DNA from: Haemophilus parainfluenzae
GTDB lineage: Bacteria > Pseudomonadota > Gammaproteobacteria > Enterobacterales > Pasteurellaceae
Direction: 5' to 3'
Assembly (NCBI RefSeq): GCF_900638025.1
Contig: NZ_LR134481.1
Span: 496,001-560,000 of the forward strand
DNA: 64,000 nucleotides
Shown here: positions 17,503 to 27,876 of the stretch, piece by piece
Layout of the letters: the number at the start of each line of letters is the position of its first letter
Position numbering within the stretch: position 1 is the first letter of the stretch
Position numbers and translations under genes: made by a program
The notes under the pieces: generated by a model
Told to the model about the DNA's origin: nothing
What the model saw: the letters and a program-made list of their open reading frames with translations, nothing else
Databases searched by the model: none

Positions 17503-18507
17503 CTAAGCTAAACTCGCAACCATTACTGCTTTAATTGTGTGCATACGGTTTTCTGCTTGTTCAAATGCAATGTTCATTGGCGATTCAAATACATCTTCAG
17601 TCACTTCAATACCATTAGCTAATTCAGGATATTTTTCAGCAATTTGACGACCAACTTTGGTTTCACTGTTATGGAAGGCAGGTAAGCAGTGCATAAATTT
17701 CACTTTTGGATTACCAGTGCGTTTCATTAATTCAGGTGTGACTTGATAAGGAAGTAATAATTTAATGCGTTCGCCCCAAGTTTCTAATGGTTCACCCATT
17801 GAAACCCACACATCAGTATGGACAAAATCTACACCTTTCACCGCTTTGTCGATATCTTCAGTTACAGCAATACGAGCACCGCTTTCTTTAGCAAATTTTT
17901 CGCACATTTCCACAAGACTTGCTTCTGGTAATAAAGCTTTAGGTCCACAAATACGAACATCCATACCTAATTTTGCACCAATTAATAAAAGTGAATTACC
18001 CATGTTATTTCGAGCATCTCCAATATATACATAGCTAATTTCACTTAATGGTTTGTCGCAATGTTCAATCATGGTAAGTACATCGGCAAGCATTTGTGTT
18101 GGGTGGAATTCATCGGTTAAACCATTGAATACTGGTACACCAGCATAATCAGCAAGTTCTTGAACGATACTTTGTTTAAATCCACGATATTCAATGCCAT
18201 CATACATTCTGCCTAATACGCGGGCGGTATCTTTCATACTTTCTTTGTGGCCAATTTGAGAGGAGTTCGGGTCGATGTAGGTAACTTGTGCACCTTGGTC
18301 ATAAGCGGCGACTTCAAATGCACAGCGTGTGCGAGTGGAGGTTTTTTCAAAGATGAGCGCAATATTTTTGCCTTTTAATTTTTGTTGTTCTGTGCCTGCA
18401 TATTTGGCTCGTTTCAAATCTCGGGAGAGATCTAAGAGATATTTAATTTCACGTTCTGTGTGATGAACAAGACTCAATAGGTGTCTATTTTTAAGATTAA
18501 AAGCCAT
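17503..18507 (-). CDS. argF: Ornithine carbamoyltransferase
   Basis: A 334-residue enzyme interconverting ornithine plus carbamoyl phosphate and citrulline. The carbamoyl-phosphate loop STRTR, the [12 protein letters not shown] block and the ornithine-side HCLPAFH are present. The start at 18505-18507 is chosen for AAGGAGATCGCT upstream and the family start [11 protein letters not shown]. An in-frame extension to 18534 is unsupported. It is upstream of speFL in the same direction with about 300 bases between, so ornithine made or used here is the same metabolite sensed by SpeFL. Anabolic (argF) or catabolic (arcB) use cannot be decided. Confidence 0.94.
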   Translation of the reverse strand: MAFNLKNRHLLSLVHHTEREIKYLLDLSRDLKRAKYAGTEQQKLKGKNIALIFEKTSTRTRCAFEVAAYDQGAQVTYIDPNSSQIGHKESMKDTARVLGRMYDGIEYRGFKQSIVQELADYAGVPVFNGLTDEFHPTQMLADVLTMIEHCDKPLSEISYVYIGDARNNMGNSLLLIGAKLGMDVRICGPKALLPEASLVEMCEKFAKESGARIAVTEDIDKAVKGVDFVHTDVWVSMGEPLETWGERIKLLLPYQVTPELMKRTGNPKVKFMHCLPAFHNSETKVGRQIAEKYPELANGIEVTEDVFESPMNIAFEQAENRMHTIKAVMVASLA

Positions 18508-18634
18508 AGCGATCTCCTTATCGGATGCCATCAATAAATGGCTACCTTACTGTGAATGAAGTGATTTTTAGCGGATCGGATACCCTATTTTTGTCCCAAA
18601 CGTGAAGTTTTGCAACCAAATTCAATCCTTTATT

Positions 18635-18650
18635 TGTGATGTTCATCACA
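18635..18650. promoter_or_regulatory. CRP site between argF and cpdB
   Basis: TGTGA-TGTTCA-TCACA is a perfect match to both half-sites of the CRP consensus. It lies between the divergent genes argF and cpdB, so catabolite control of either or both is possible. Confidence 0.8.
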
Positions 18651-18735
18651 CTTCATCCTAGAACTTTATATTGCGCTTTCTTTATATATAAAAGAGATTT
18701 AAAATCCTGCCGATTCTCACACAACAGGAGTACAT

Positions 18736-20709
18736 ATGATCAACAGAAGAGATTTCATCCAACTTGGCGCAAGCAGCATTTTAGCGTTAAGTGCAAGCCG
18801 TTTTGCTTTTGCGAAAAGCGACACACAAGTCGATTTACGTATTGTGGCAACGACCGATATTCACAGTTTCTTAACTGACTTCGATTACTACAAAGATGCA
18901 CCGACTGAGAAATTCGGTTTTACCCGTGCAGCAAGCTTGATTCGTCAAGCTCGTCAAGAAGTGAAAAACAGCGTTTTAGTTGATAACGGTGACCTAATTC
19001 AAGGTAACCCAATTGCTGACTATCAAGCAGCTAAAGGTTATAAAGAAGGCAAATCAAACCCAGCTGTGGATTGCTTAAATGCAATGCACTATGAAGTAGG
19101 CACATTAGGCAACCACGAGTTTAACTATGGCTTAGATTATTTAGCGGATGCGATTAAACAAGCGAAATTCCCTATCATCAATGCTAACGTAGTGAAAGTC
19201 GGTACCGAAGAGCCATATTTCATGCCTTATGTAATCCAAACAAAAGAAGTGGTGGATAGCCAAGGTAAAACGCATAAACTAAACATTGGTTATATCGGTT
19301 TTGTGCCACCACAAATTATGGTGTGGGATAAAGCGAACTTACAAGGCAAAGTAGAAACCCGCGATATCGTGAAAACTGCACAAAAATATGTGCCAGAAAT
19401 GAAACAAAAAGGTGCAGATATTATTGTGGCACTTGCGCACACTGGCCCATCTGACGAGCCATATCAAGAGGGTGCAGAAAACTCAGCATTCTATCTTGCT
19501 GATGTACCGCACATTGATGCGATTGTTTTCGGTCACTCTCACCGTTTATTCCCAAATAAAGAGTTTGCAAAATCACCAAATGCAGATATTGCTAAAGGTA
19601 CTGTGAAAGGCGTGCCTGAAAGTATGGCAGGTTACTGGGCAAATAACATCAGTGTAATCGACTTAACCCTTGCTCAACACAATGGCAAATGGTTAGTGGC
19701 TGATGGTAAAGCGGCTCTTCGCCCAATTTACGACGCTGAAAACAAAAAAGCAATTATAGAAAGTGACGCAGAATTGACCGCACTTTTAAAACCTGTGCAT
19801 GAAGCCACCCGTGAATTCGTGGCGCAACCAATCGGTAAAGCCACCGATAACATGTATAGCTACTTAGCCTTAGTGCAAGATGATCCAACTATTCAAATTG
19901 TGAACCAAGCACAAAAAGCTTATGTTGAAAAAGTAGCACCAAGTGTTGCAGCAATGGCAGGCTTACCAATTTTAAGTGCAGGTGCACCATTTAAAGCAGG
20001 TGGACGTAAAAATGACCCTACTGGCTATACAGAGGTGAACAAAGGTGAATTAACCTTCCGTAATGCGGCAGATTTATATCTCTATCCAAATACCTTAATT
20101 GTGGTGAAAGCAACGGGTGAAGAATTGAAAGAATGGTTGGAATGTAGCGCAGGTATGTTCAAACAAATCGATCCTACAAGTGACAAACCACAATCTTTAC
20201 TTGATTGGGAAGGCTTCCGTACTTATAACTATGATGTGATTGACGGTGTAAATTATGAATTCGACCTCACTCAACCAGCGCGTTATAATGGCGAATGCAA
20301 ATTGATTAACCCGAGTTCACACCGTGTAGTGAATTTAACTTACCAAGGTAAACCGGTTGATCCAAAAGCAGAATTCTTAATTGCGACTAATAACTATCGA
20401 GCTTACGGTAATAAATTCCCAGGTACAGGCGATGCACACATTGTTTACGCTTCTCCTGATGAAAACCGCCAAATTCTTGCGGATTATATCAAAGCAGAAA
20501 GTGAAAAGCATGGCCATGTAAACCCAAGTGCGGATAAAAACTGGCGTTTTGCACCGATTAAAGGTAACGATAAATTAGATGTGCGTTTTGAAACCTCGCC
20601 AAGCGAACAGGCAGCGAAATTTATTCAAGATAATGCACAATATCCAATGAAGAAAGTCGGCACTGATGAAGTGGGCTTTGCGGTATATCAAATCGATTTA
20701 TCGAAATAA
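18736..20709 (+). CDS. cpdB: 2',3'-cyclic-nucleotide 2'-phosphodiesterase / 3'-nucleotidase
   Basis: A 657-residue periplasmic metallophosphoesterase that degrades 2',3'-cyclic and 3' nucleotides to nucleosides. The N-terminus [16 protein letters not shown] looks like a twin-arginine signal ending near AFA, so export may be by Tat. Metal-site motifs [27 protein letters not shown] and FGHSHR follow in order, and a C-terminal nucleotide-binding domain fills the rest. Length fits CpdB. A hairpin follows the stop and a CRP site lies upstream. Confidence 0.95.
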   Translation: MINRRDFIQLGASSILALSASRFAFAKSDTQVDLRIVATTDIHSFLTDFDYYKDAPTEKFGFTRAASLIRQARQEVKNSVLVDNGDLIQGNPIADYQAAKGYKEGKSNPAVDCLNAMHYEVGTLGNHEFNYGLDYLADAIKQAKFPIINANVVKVGTEEPYFMPYVIQTKEVVDSQGKTHKLNIGYIGFVPPQIMVWDKANLQGKVETRDIVKTAQKYVPEMKQKGADIIVALAHTGPSDEPYQEGAENSAFYLADVPHIDAIVFGHSHRLFPNKEFAKSPNADIAKGTVKGVPESMAGYWANNISVIDLTLAQHNGKWLVADGKAALRPIYDAENKKAIIESDAELTALLKPVHEATREFVAQPIGKATDNMYSYLALVQDDPTIQIVNQAQKAYVEKVAPSVAAMAGLPILSAGAPFKAGGRKNDPTGYTEVNKGELTFRNAADLYLYPNTLIVVKATGEELKEWLECSAGMFKQIDPTSDKPQSLLDWEGFRTYNYDVIDGVNYEFDLTQPARYNGECKLINPSSHRVVNLTYQGKPVDPKAEFLIATNNYRAYGNKFPGTGDAHIVYASPDENRQILADYIKAESEKHGHVNPSADKNWRFAPIKGNDKLDVRFETSPSEQAAKFIQDNAQYPMKKVGTDEVGFAVYQIDLSK

Positions 20710-20715
20710 CAAAAA

Positions 20716-20736
20716 AGGGCGTGCTCAGCACGCCCT
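20716..20736 (+). terminator. Hairpin after cpdB
   Basis: AGGGCGTGCT and AGCACGCCCT form a long GC-rich stem just after the cpdB stop. The T-run is weak, so termination may need the uptake core that follows at about 20748. Confidence 0.65.
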
Positions 20737-20766
20737 ACTTATTTCAAAGTGCGGTCAATTTTGACC

Positions 20767-20865
20767 TTATTTCTCTTCTTTTGGAAGTCTAATTAAAGCA
20801 AAGATCAAGCCTCCCCAAATCACAAGAAGCGCCACAATCATCATTGCAATTGCAATACTTGTCAT
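20767..20865 (-). CDS. metS: MetS-type small subunit of an NSS amino-acid importer
   Basis: A 32-codon gene with ribosome site AGGAGAATAAAG. The product MTSIAIAMMIVALLVIWGGL ends in FALIRLPKEEK: one membrane span with a WGG motif and a short basic-acidic tail. This is the form of the methionine/alanine import small subunit that partners MetP in Corynebacterium. It begins 2 bases after the stop of the NSS transporter, the usual order for these pairs, so it is translated with it. Family assignment is from memory of the motif. Confidence 0.82.
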   Translation of the reverse strand: MTSIAIAMMIVALLVIWGGLIFALIRLPKEEK

Positions 20866-20867
20866 CT

Positions 20868-22382
20868 TTATTCTCCTTTTTCTTCAAGATTAAAGTTCTC
20901 TTCATTTTTCCATTTTAAGCGAGAAAGAATGAACGAAACGACTACAAGCAAAATTGCCATACCCCAACCAAAGGTATTTACGAACCAACTTGGATAACCT
21001 TCATAACCTTCTGTAAATACCTTCGCACCTTCACTAAATAACATAAAGGCAAGAATACCCGTGGTGATGACAATGCATAAACGCCATAAAAAACCGACTT
21101 TAAATGAAGAGCTTTGATTTAAGTGGTTGCCTAATAAGCCTAGCTTTTCATTTGCTACAATCACAATTAATGAAACAAATGCGACCGCTACAATACCAAA
21201 GTAGTTCACAAATTTATCGAACACATCAAGCATTGGTAAGCCGGTTGTGGTACCGAATAAAATTACTGAAACCACCATCATTGGTAAACCGACGATAAAG
21301 GTCACTTTTGAACGACGAATTCGAAGTTTATCTTGTACCGCAGAAATAATTACTTCAATAACAGAGATAAATGAAGTTAATGCTGCAAAGGTTAATGAAC
21401 CAAAGAACAATACCCCTAACACTTCACCGAATGGTGCTTTATTAATAATAGTTGGGAATGCAAAGAAGGCTAAACCAATACCTCCTTTTGCCACTTCACT
21501 CACTTCTACACCTTGTGCGGTTGCGATGAAACCTAATGCTGCAAATACACCGATACCGGCAAGTACTTCAAAACTTGAGTTTGCAAAACCGACAACCAAA
21601 CCGCTACCTGTCAAATCAGAATCTTTTTTCAAATATGACGCATACGTGATCATAATCCCGAAACAGATGGAAAGAGAGAAGAAGATTTGACCATAAGCCG
21701 CAATCCATACACTTGGATTAGATAATTTTGACCAATCTGGGGTAAATAACGCATTCAAACCTTTCTCTGCACCCGGTAGGAATAAAGAATAAACAACCAA
21801 CGCCACAAACATCACCACTAAAACAGGCATTAAGATGTCTGCAGATTTAGAAATCCCTTTTTTAATACCTAAAGAAAGGACGCCTAATGCTACTAACCAT
21901 ACTGCGATTAATGGGCCTGTCACCATGCCAACAAACTCAAAGCTCACACCATTGCTGATATCGCCCATTTTTAAGAATTCGTGTAGGAAGAAATCAATTG
22001 GTTTATCGCCCCAGGCAGAATTAAGTGAGAAGTAGGTATAGCTTGCCGCCCAACCTAATACCACTGCATAGTAAAGCCCGATAATGACATTGACCATCAC
22101 CTGCCACCAACCAAACACTTCAAAGTGCGGGTTAAAACGACGATAAGAAAGTGGTGCACCACCACGATGGCGATGACCGATTGCGTAATCTAAGAAAAGC
22201 AATGGAATACCGGCGGTTAAAAGTGCAATAAGATAAGGGATAATAAATGCACCGCCCCCGTTTTCATAAGTGGTATAAGGGAAACGCCAGATGTTTCCTA
22301 AGCCAACAGCGGATCCAATTGCCGCCATAATAAATGCTTTCCGACCAGAGAAGGTCTCACGCTTTGCGTTTGACTGCGCCAT
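20868..22382 (-). CDS. Sodium-dependent neurotransmitter-symporter family amino-acid transporter (MetP-like)
   Basis: A 504-residue inner-membrane sodium symporter with about 12 hydrophobic segments. The NSS signature [22 protein letters not shown] lies near the N-terminus and forms the sodium and substrate site. The start at 22380-22382 ([10 protein letters not shown]) is preceded by AAAAGGAAC. The adjoining MetS-like small subunit points to methionine or small neutral amino-acid import. Substrate is inferred, not shown. Confidence 0.88.
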   Translation of the reverse strand: MAQSNAKRETFSGRKAFIMAAIGSAVGLGNIWRFPYTTYENGGGAFIIPYLIALLTAGIPLLFLDYAIGHRHRGGAPLSYRRFNPHFEVFGWWQVMVNVIIGLYYAVVLGWAASYTYFSLNSAWGDKPIDFFLHEFLKMGDISNGVSFEFVGMVTGPLIAVWLVALGVLSLGIKKGISKSADILMPVLVVMFVALVVYSLFLPGAEKGLNALFTPDWSKLSNPSVWIAAYGQIFFSLSICFGIMITYASYLKKDSDLTGSGLVVGFANSSFEVLAGIGVFAALGFIATAQGVEVSEVAKGGIGLAFFAFPTIINKAPFGEVLGVLFFGSLTFAALTSFISVIEVIISAVQDKLRIRRSKVTFIVGLPMMVVSVILFGTTTGLPMLDVFDKFVNYFGIVAVAFVSLIVIVANEKLGLLGNHLNQSSSFKVGFLWRLCIVITTGILAFMLFSEGAKVFTEGYEGYPSWFVNTFGWGMAILLVVVSFILSRLKWKNEENFNLEEKGE

Positions 22383-22546
22383 ATTAAGTTCCTTTTGAAT
22401 GAAGAAAGATTTCAATATAATGAATTCTAAAACCGAGTCAAGAACTCAATTTAAAGAGAGATTAAATTCAGTGAATTTTTTTCAAATTTAACTGTCTAAT
22501 CACACAATTAAATTTTTATTTACACCAAACTGAAAAGGAAACATTT

Positions 22547-23185
22547 ATGGATCTCAACAGCATTTTAAATCAAGTTTTAGATGTCGCTAAAAACTCTGCA
22601 AGCAAACTTGAAACCGGCAACCAAACTATTGACTCTATCACTAAAGTAGGTGGCGGTGCTGCATTAGGCGGTATTTTATCAATGATTTTAGGCCGTAGTG
22701 GTGGTGCAAGTTTAGCAAAATTAGGCTCACTTGCTGTATTAGGTAACCTTGCTTATCAAGCTTACCAAAACTATCAAAAATCCCAACAAAGCAGCCAACC
22801 AAACATCTCAGAAAATGCGTTTGATGTATTAAATTCATCAACTCATATCGATACAGGTGAATTAATTTTACGCACAATGATCGCCGCAGCGGCAGCAGAT
22901 GGTGAAATTACTGAAGATGAAAAACAAACTATTGCAAACGAAGCAGGTAACAACCCTGAATTAGCACAATGGCTTGCACAAGAAATCCAAAATCCAATTT
23001 CTATCAACGAAATTGCACGTCTTGTAGGTAACGATACTGCACTTGCAAGCAATGTGTACTTAGCGGCTCGTTTAGTAAGCAAAGATTTATCTCGCAAAGA
23101 AATCATTTTCTTAGCAGACTTAGCAAAAGCGTTAGGATTAGACGATGCGCTTGTGGAACAATTAGAAAAACAAGCAGGTTTCTAA
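22547..23185 (+). CDS. yebE: DUF533 (YebE-type) inner-membrane protein with TerB-like domain
   Basis: A 212-residue protein. A glycine/alanine-rich hydrophobic stretch at about residues 35-72 (GGGAALGGILSMILG, SLAVLGNLAYQAYQ) suggests membrane association. The C-terminal helical domain with AAAADGEITEDEKQTIANEA is TerB-like. Its function is unknown. In enterobacteria YebE is an envelope-stress responsive gene. It is transcribed alone with its own terminator. Confidence 0.85.
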   Translation: MDLNSILNQVLDVAKNSASKLETGNQTIDSITKVGGGAALGGILSMILGRSGGASLAKLGSLAVLGNLAYQAYQNYQKSQQSSQPNISENAFDVLNSSTHIDTGELILRTMIAAAAADGEITEDEKQTIANEAGNNPELAQWLAQEIQNPISINEIARLVGNDTALASNVYLAARLVSKDLSRKEIIFLADLAKALGLDDALVEQLEKQAGF

Positions 23186-23231
23186 TTTTACGCAAAGAAA
23201 ACATCATGTTTTCTGACCGCACTTTTCATTC

Positions 23232-23265
23232 AAAAACACGATAATGTTTGTTATCGTGTTTTTTT
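23232..23265 (+). terminator. Intrinsic terminator after yebE
   Basis: AAAAACACGATAA (23232-23244) pairs with TTATCGTGTTTTT (23251-23263), followed by further T. An uptake core lies just before it near 23217. Confidence 0.9.
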
Positions 23266-23370
23266 CATTGGTTTTTTCGCGAAAACCTAACCAAAGGCGA
23301 AAAATTCCGCTACAATGCAAAACTTCAATATTCATAAAATTATTTAATAATCATAAAAACGGGAAGCAAC

Positions 23371-25026
23371 ATGACAGGCGCACAACTCATTATCGAATGT
23401 TTAAAAGCGCACGGTGTAACCGATCTTTTCGGCTACCCAGGCGGGGCAATCATGCCAACCTACGATGCAATTTATGACTCAGGTCTTGACCATCTTCTTT
23501 GCCGTAATGAACAAGGTGCCGCAATAGCCGCAATTGGTTATGCTCGCTCTACGGGTAAAGTTGGCGTATGTGTCGCAACATCAGGTCCAGGTGCAACCAA
23601 CTTAGTAACAGGTTTAGGCGATGCCTTTGCTGACTCTGTACCAATCGTGGCATTTACTGGCCAAGTGGCCGCCCCACTTATCGGTACCGATGCTTTCCAA
23701 GAAGCCGATGTTTTAGGTTTATCTCTTGCTTGCACCAAGCACAGCTACATTGTGCAATCCATTGAAGAACTCCCCGAAATTATTGCCTCTGCTTTCCAAA
23801 TTGCACAAAGTGGCAGACCAGGCCCTGTGTTAATTGATGTGCCTCGTAACATCCAAGTTGGCGATGTACCAGAACATATCAAACCCATTGTAAAACCTGT
23901 CGTAAAACCGACCGCACTTTCAGAATTAAAATTAGCTGAAGCAAAAGCGTTATTGACGCAAGCGAAAAAACCCGTGCTTTATGTCGGTGGTGGCGTAGGT
24001 ATGGCAAACGCAACGCAAGCGGTCAGAAAATTCCTACAAATTACCAAAATGCCGTCCGTTTCGACATTAAAAGGTTTAGGCTCAATTGACCCGACCGATC
24101 CCGTTTATATGGGCATGATTGGTATGCACGGCACAAGACCAGCAAACATTGCCGTGCACGAATGTGATTTATTGTTAGTGTGCGGTGCACGTTTTGACGA
24201 CCGTGTGACGGGTAAATTAGACAGTTTTGCGCCACAAGCTAAAGTCATTCATTGTGATATTGATGCAGCAGAAATCAACAAACTTCGTATGGCCAATGTT
24301 GCCCTTCAAGGTGATTTAATTCAAGCCTTAGAGGCTTTAAGTATTCCACTTGCAATCGATGATTGGCGTAAACACATCCAAATATTAAAAGCCAAACTCG
24401 ATTTCACTTATATCGATAACGCAGGTAATCGTCCGATTAACCCGTGGTCATTGCTCAACACACTTTCTCAACGTAAACCTCAAAATGCGGTGATTTGTAC
24501 TGATGTGGGCCAACACCAAATGTGGTCTGCACAACATATGCGTCATTTCGCACCAGAAAACTATATTACCTCTGCGGGCTTCGGCACCATGGGATTTGGT
24601 TTGCCTGCAGCGGTAGGTGCGAAAAAAGCACGCCCTCATGATGAAGTGATTTTGGTGACAGGCGATGGTTCATTGATGATGAACATTCAAGAATTGGGTT
24701 CAATCAAACGCGGCAAATTACCCGTGAAAATTTTGCTGTTAGATAACCAACGCCTTGGTATGGTGCGTCAATGGCAAGACCTTTTCTGGAATAAACGCCG
24801 TTCTGAAACCATTCTAGAAGATAACCCTGATTTCGTGATGTTAGCGAAAGCCTTTGATATTCCAGCTGAACGCATTGAGCGCGCTGATGATGTAGATGCG
24901 GCACTTAATCGTTTATTAAATAGTGAAACTGCCTATTTATTGCAAGTATGTATTCCACCTGAAGAATGTGTATGGCCATTAGTGCCACCAGGCGCATGCA
25001 ACACAGATATGCTGGAGGAAATTTAA
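23371..25026 (+). CDS. ilvG: Acetolactate synthase II, large subunit
   Basis: A 551-residue thiamine-diphosphate enzyme making acetolactate for valine and leucine or acetohydroxybutyrate for isoleucine. The catalytic glutamate is in [19 protein letters not shown], and the ThDP motif runs from [16 protein letters not shown] to [10 protein letters not shown]. The protein resembles IlvG more than IlvB or IlvI, and ilvM follows 1 base after the stop. No attenuator leader peptide was seen upstream; TACAAT near 23312 is a possible -10. Confidence 0.95.
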   Translation: MTGAQLIIECLKAHGVTDLFGYPGGAIMPTYDAIYDSGLDHLLCRNEQGAAIAAIGYARSTGKVGVCVATSGPGATNLVTGLGDAFADSVPIVAFTGQVAAPLIGTDAFQEADVLGLSLACTKHSYIVQSIEELPEIIASAFQIAQSGRPGPVLIDVPRNIQVGDVPEHIKPIVKPVVKPTALSELKLAEAKALLTQAKKPVLYVGGGVGMANATQAVRKFLQITKMPSVSTLKGLGSIDPTDPVYMGMIGMHGTRPANIAVHECDLLLVCGARFDDRVTGKLDSFAPQAKVIHCDIDAAEINKLRMANVALQGDLIQALEALSIPLAIDDWRKHIQILKAKLDFTYIDNAGNRPINPWSLLNTLSQRKPQNAVICTDVGQHQMWSAQHMRHFAPENYITSAGFGTMGFGLPAAVGAKKARPHDEVILVTGDGSLMMNIQELGSIKRGKLPVKILLLDNQRLGMVRQWQDLFWNKRRSETILEDNPDFVMLAKAFDIPAERIERADDVDAALNRLLNSETAYLLQVCIPPEECVWPLVPPGACNTDMLEEI

Positions 25027-25027
25027 A

Positions 25028-25246
25028 ATGAACCAATATACTTTTGACTTGATCGCTCAACACCGTCCAGAGGTTTTAGAACGCGTGTTACGCGTTATTC
25101 GTTTACGCGGTTTCACTGTGACTAATATGGATATGGCATTGGTAGAAACCCAAGTGCAGTTAAAAATCACTGTAAAATCTGACCGCACTTTTGATTTGTT
25201 GGTGAATCAGTTGGCGAAATTACCGGATGTATTAGGAATAAAATGA
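25028..25246 (+). CDS. ilvM: Acetolactate synthase II, small regulatory subunit
   Basis: A 72-residue ACT-domain subunit that stabilises IlvG. The sequence QYTFDLIAQHRPEVLERVLR and RLRGFTVTNMDMA are typical of IlvM. An uptake core encodes the DRTFD region near 25183. Its stop overlaps the start of the next gene by 4 bases. Confidence 0.94.
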   Translation: MNQYTFDLIAQHRPEVLERVLRVIRLRGFTVTNMDMALVETQVQLKITVKSDRTFDLLVNQLAKLPDVLGIK

Positions 25247-25881
25247 TGAAAAAATTTATCTTACTTGTCATTTCTATTTTATTTGTATTTGGATGTACAA
25301 CAACACAAGAAAAAGAAATATCTAAGCAAACAGAGGTGATTCAAGCCTTTTTTATTGCAAATAATAATATTTATGCTGTAGGAGATTTAAATAGCTATCA
25401 GTTCTCTTCTTCTAAATCAGAAGATGTGCGAAATTTCATTAATTTTTTAAATTCTAAAGATATGAAAGCTTTTAAAGAAGCACGCATAGATCGTATTGAA
25501 AAAAATAGTGAAGATAACAAAATTAAAGCATTGATATTTATTGAACTTGATAGCAAAAAATTGGCTAAAAAAGAGATAGAAAGTTTATTTAATAAACGTG
25601 ATGTTTACAAATCATCTCAGGGAAATCCTGACTTACTTTTTGAAATAAGTCATGGTGAGCTTGTAAAACTTCAGAATAAAGATGAGATATTAATTAAAGG
25701 AAAGCTATCTAAACCATTAAAAACAAATTTTATTGAATATAAAAAATCAACAAGTTTTGATTATGAAGGAACCACAGATGGAGCTTCAATGGCTTTAGTT
25801 TGGGGAGGTGTTGCTATTCTTATGATTCCATTAGCAATTATTACATTACCATTTCAAGCTGTAGATTCTTTATCTAAATAA
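25243..25881 (+). CDS. Unrecognised lipoprotein inside the ilv cluster
   Basis: A 212-residue protein of no family I recognise. The N-terminus MMKKFILLVISILFVFGCTT is a lipoprotein signal with the modified cysteine at about residue 18. The middle is lysine-rich and hydrophilic, and a hydrophobic segment near the C-terminus (LVWGGVAILMIPLAIITLPF) could span the inner membrane. The gene starts inside the end of ilvM (ATGA overlap) and is clearly more AT-rich than ilvM or ilvD, with many ATA and AAA codons. Both points suggest a late insertion that uses the operon's transcription. It has no visible link to branched-chain amino acids. Confidence 0.75.
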   Translation: MMKKFILLVISILFVFGCTTTQEKEISKQTEVIQAFFIANNNIYAVGDLNSYQFSSSKSEDVRNFINFLNSKDMKAFKEARIDRIEKNSEDNKIKALIFIELDSKKLAKKEIESLFNKRDVYKSSQGNPDLLFEISHGELVKLQNKDEILIKGKLSKPLKTNFIEYKKSTSFDYEGTTDGASMALVWGGVAILMIPLAIITLPFQAVDSLSK

Positions 25882-25950
25882 TTGTATTTATAAACTTAAT
25901 TATATCGAATAATTCAACGAACCCTAAAAATTTACTTGGAGAGATTATTT

Positions 25951-27789
25951 ATGCCAAAACTACGTTCAGCGACCAGTACTCAGGGTCGTAATATGGCGGG
26001 TGCACGTGCCTTATGGCGTGCAACAGGGATGAAAGAAAATGACTTTGGTAAACCGATTATTGCGGTGGTGAACTCATTCACCCAATTTGTACCAGGACAT
26101 GTTCATTTAAAAGACATGGGTCAACTAGTCGCAGCTGAAATTGAAAAAGCAGGCGGCGTGGCAAAAGAATTCAATACCATTGCGGTGGATGATGGAATCG
26201 CAATGGGCCACGGCGGGATGCTTTATTCCTTACCAAGCCGTGATTTAATCGCAGATAGCGTGGAATATATGGTTAATGCTCACTGTGCTGATGCGATGGT
26301 GTGTATTTCTAACTGTGACAAAATCACCCCGGGAATGTTAATGGCGGCAATGCGTTTAAACATTCCAGCAATCTTCGTTTCAGGCGGCCCAATGGAAGCG
26401 GGTAAAACGAAATTATCCGATCAACTTATTCGCTTAGATTTAGTGGATGCGATGATTGAAGCGGCAGATCCGAATGTAAGCGATGAGCGTATTGATGCGA
26501 TTGAGCGTAGCGCTTGTCCAACTTGTGGTTCTTGCTCAGGGATGTTTACCGCTAACTCCATGAACTGCTTAACCGAAGCTTTAGGTTTATCTTTACCGGG
26601 CAATGGTTCTATGTTAGCGACTCATGCTGACCGTAAAGAATTATTCTTAAAAGCTGGTCGTCAAATTGTTGAGCTTTGCAAACGCTATTATGAACAAGAT
26701 GATGAAAGCGTATTACCGCGTTCAATTGGCACCTTTGAAGCCTTTGAAAATGCCATGAGTTTAGATATTGCGATGGGTGGTTCAAGTAACACTGTTTTAC
26801 ACTTATTAGCGGCTGCTCAAGAAGCGGGTGTAGATTTCAAAATGGCAGATATTGACCGCTTATCACGCGTTGTGCCTTGCTTAAGCAAAATTGCACCAAA
26901 TACTAATAAATACCACATGGAAGATGTACACCGTGCAGGTGGGATTATGGGCTTATTAGGCGAACTAGATCGAGCCGGATTAATCCACCGTAACACCAAA
27001 ACCGTGTTAGGTATGACTTTAGAAGAGCAATTAAATCAATACGATATCATTCGTAACAAAGATGAAGAATTACATAAATTCTTCCGTGCAGGCCCTGCTG
27101 GTATTCGCACCACGCAAGCCTTCTCACAAGATTGTCGTTGGGATAGTGTAGATGATGACCGTGTAAGCGGTTGTATCCGTAACAAAGAAAATGCGATTTC
27201 TCAGGAAGGTGGTCTAGCGGTATTATTCGGTAACATCGCTAAAGACGGCTGTATCGTAAAAACTGCAGGTGTAGATGAGTCTATCTGGAAATTCACTGGC
27301 CGTGCAATCGTATTTGAAAGCCAAGAAGATGCGGTAGCGGGTATTTTAGGTGGCAAAGTTAAAGAAGGCCATGTGGTAGTCATCCGCTATGAAGGTCCAA
27401 AGGGTGGCCCGGGTATGCAAGAAATGTTGTATCCAACCAGCTACTTAAAATCAATGGGCTTAGGTAAAAAATGTGCTTTATTGACAGATGGTCGTTTCTC
27501 TGGTGGTACCTCTGGATTATCTATTGGTCATGCCTCGCCTGAAGCAGCTTCTGGCGGTGCCATCGGTTTAGTACATGATGATGATATTATCGAAATCAAC
27601 ATTCCAAATCGCTCGATTAACCTTAAAATCAGCGATGAAGAATTAGCAAAACGCCGTACCGAGCAAGATGCTAAAGGCTGGCAACCTGCTCACCGTGAAC
27701 GTGAAGTATCCTTTGCATTAAAAGTATTTGGTCACTTCGCTACTTCTGCGGATAAAGGAGCTGTGCGTGATAAGAGTCTATTAAAATAA
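25951..27789 (+). CDS. ilvD: Dihydroxy-acid dehydratase
   Basis: A 612-residue iron-sulfur enzyme of isoleucine and valine synthesis. Cluster cysteines are in [12 protein letters not shown] and [13 protein letters not shown]. The start is ATG 25951, preceded by TTGGAGAG, and gives [19 protein letters not shown], the family N-terminus. The 69-base gap after the lipoprotein gene is wider than the other junctions in the cluster. Confidence 0.97.
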   Translation: MPKLRSATSTQGRNMAGARALWRATGMKENDFGKPIIAVVNSFTQFVPGHVHLKDMGQLVAAEIEKAGGVAKEFNTIAVDDGIAMGHGGMLYSLPSRDLIADSVEYMVNAHCADAMVCISNCDKITPGMLMAAMRLNIPAIFVSGGPMEAGKTKLSDQLIRLDLVDAMIEAADPNVSDERIDAIERSACPTCGSCSGMFTANSMNCLTEALGLSLPGNGSMLATHADRKELFLKAGRQIVELCKRYYEQDDESVLPRSIGTFEAFENAMSLDIAMGGSSNTVLHLLAAAQEAGVDFKMADIDRLSRVVPCLSKIAPNTNKYHMEDVHRAGGIMGLLGELDRAGLIHRNTKTVLGMTLEEQLNQYDIIRNKDEELHKFFRAGPAGIRTTQAFSQDCRWDSVDDDRVSGCIRNKENAISQEGGLAVLFGNIAKDGCIVKTAGVDESIWKFTGRAIVFESQEDAVAGILGGKVKEGHVVVIRYEGPKGGPGMQEMLYPTSYLKSMGLGKKCALLTDGRFSGGTSGLSIGHASPEAASGGAIGLVHDDDIIEINIPNRSINLKISDEELAKRRTEQDAKGWQPAHREREVSFALKVFGHFATSADKGAVRDKSLLK

Positions 27790-27800
27790 TCTCTAATCAT

Positions 27801-27826
27801 TCCTCCTCTCATAAAAGAGAGGAGGA
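27801..27826 (+). other. Hairpin between ilvD and ilvA
   Basis: TCCTCCTCTC pairs perfectly with GAGAGGAGGA over a 6-base loop. No T-run follows, so it may stabilise the upstream mRNA or mark a processing point rather than terminate. Confidence 0.6.
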
Positions 27827-27876
27827 TAAAAATAAAGAAAAAATTAACCGCACTTCATCATAACAAATTAAGTATC

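Noticed and set aside
21247..21690. 147-codon plus-strand frame opposite the NSS transporter
   Set aside because: It is fully antisense to a well-supported membrane protein gene, has low-complexity composition and no ribosome site.
23186..23370. Attenuator leader peptide upstream of ilvG
   Set aside because: No ORF rich in Ile, Val or Leu codons is found between yebE and ilvG. The hairpin present is the yebE terminator.
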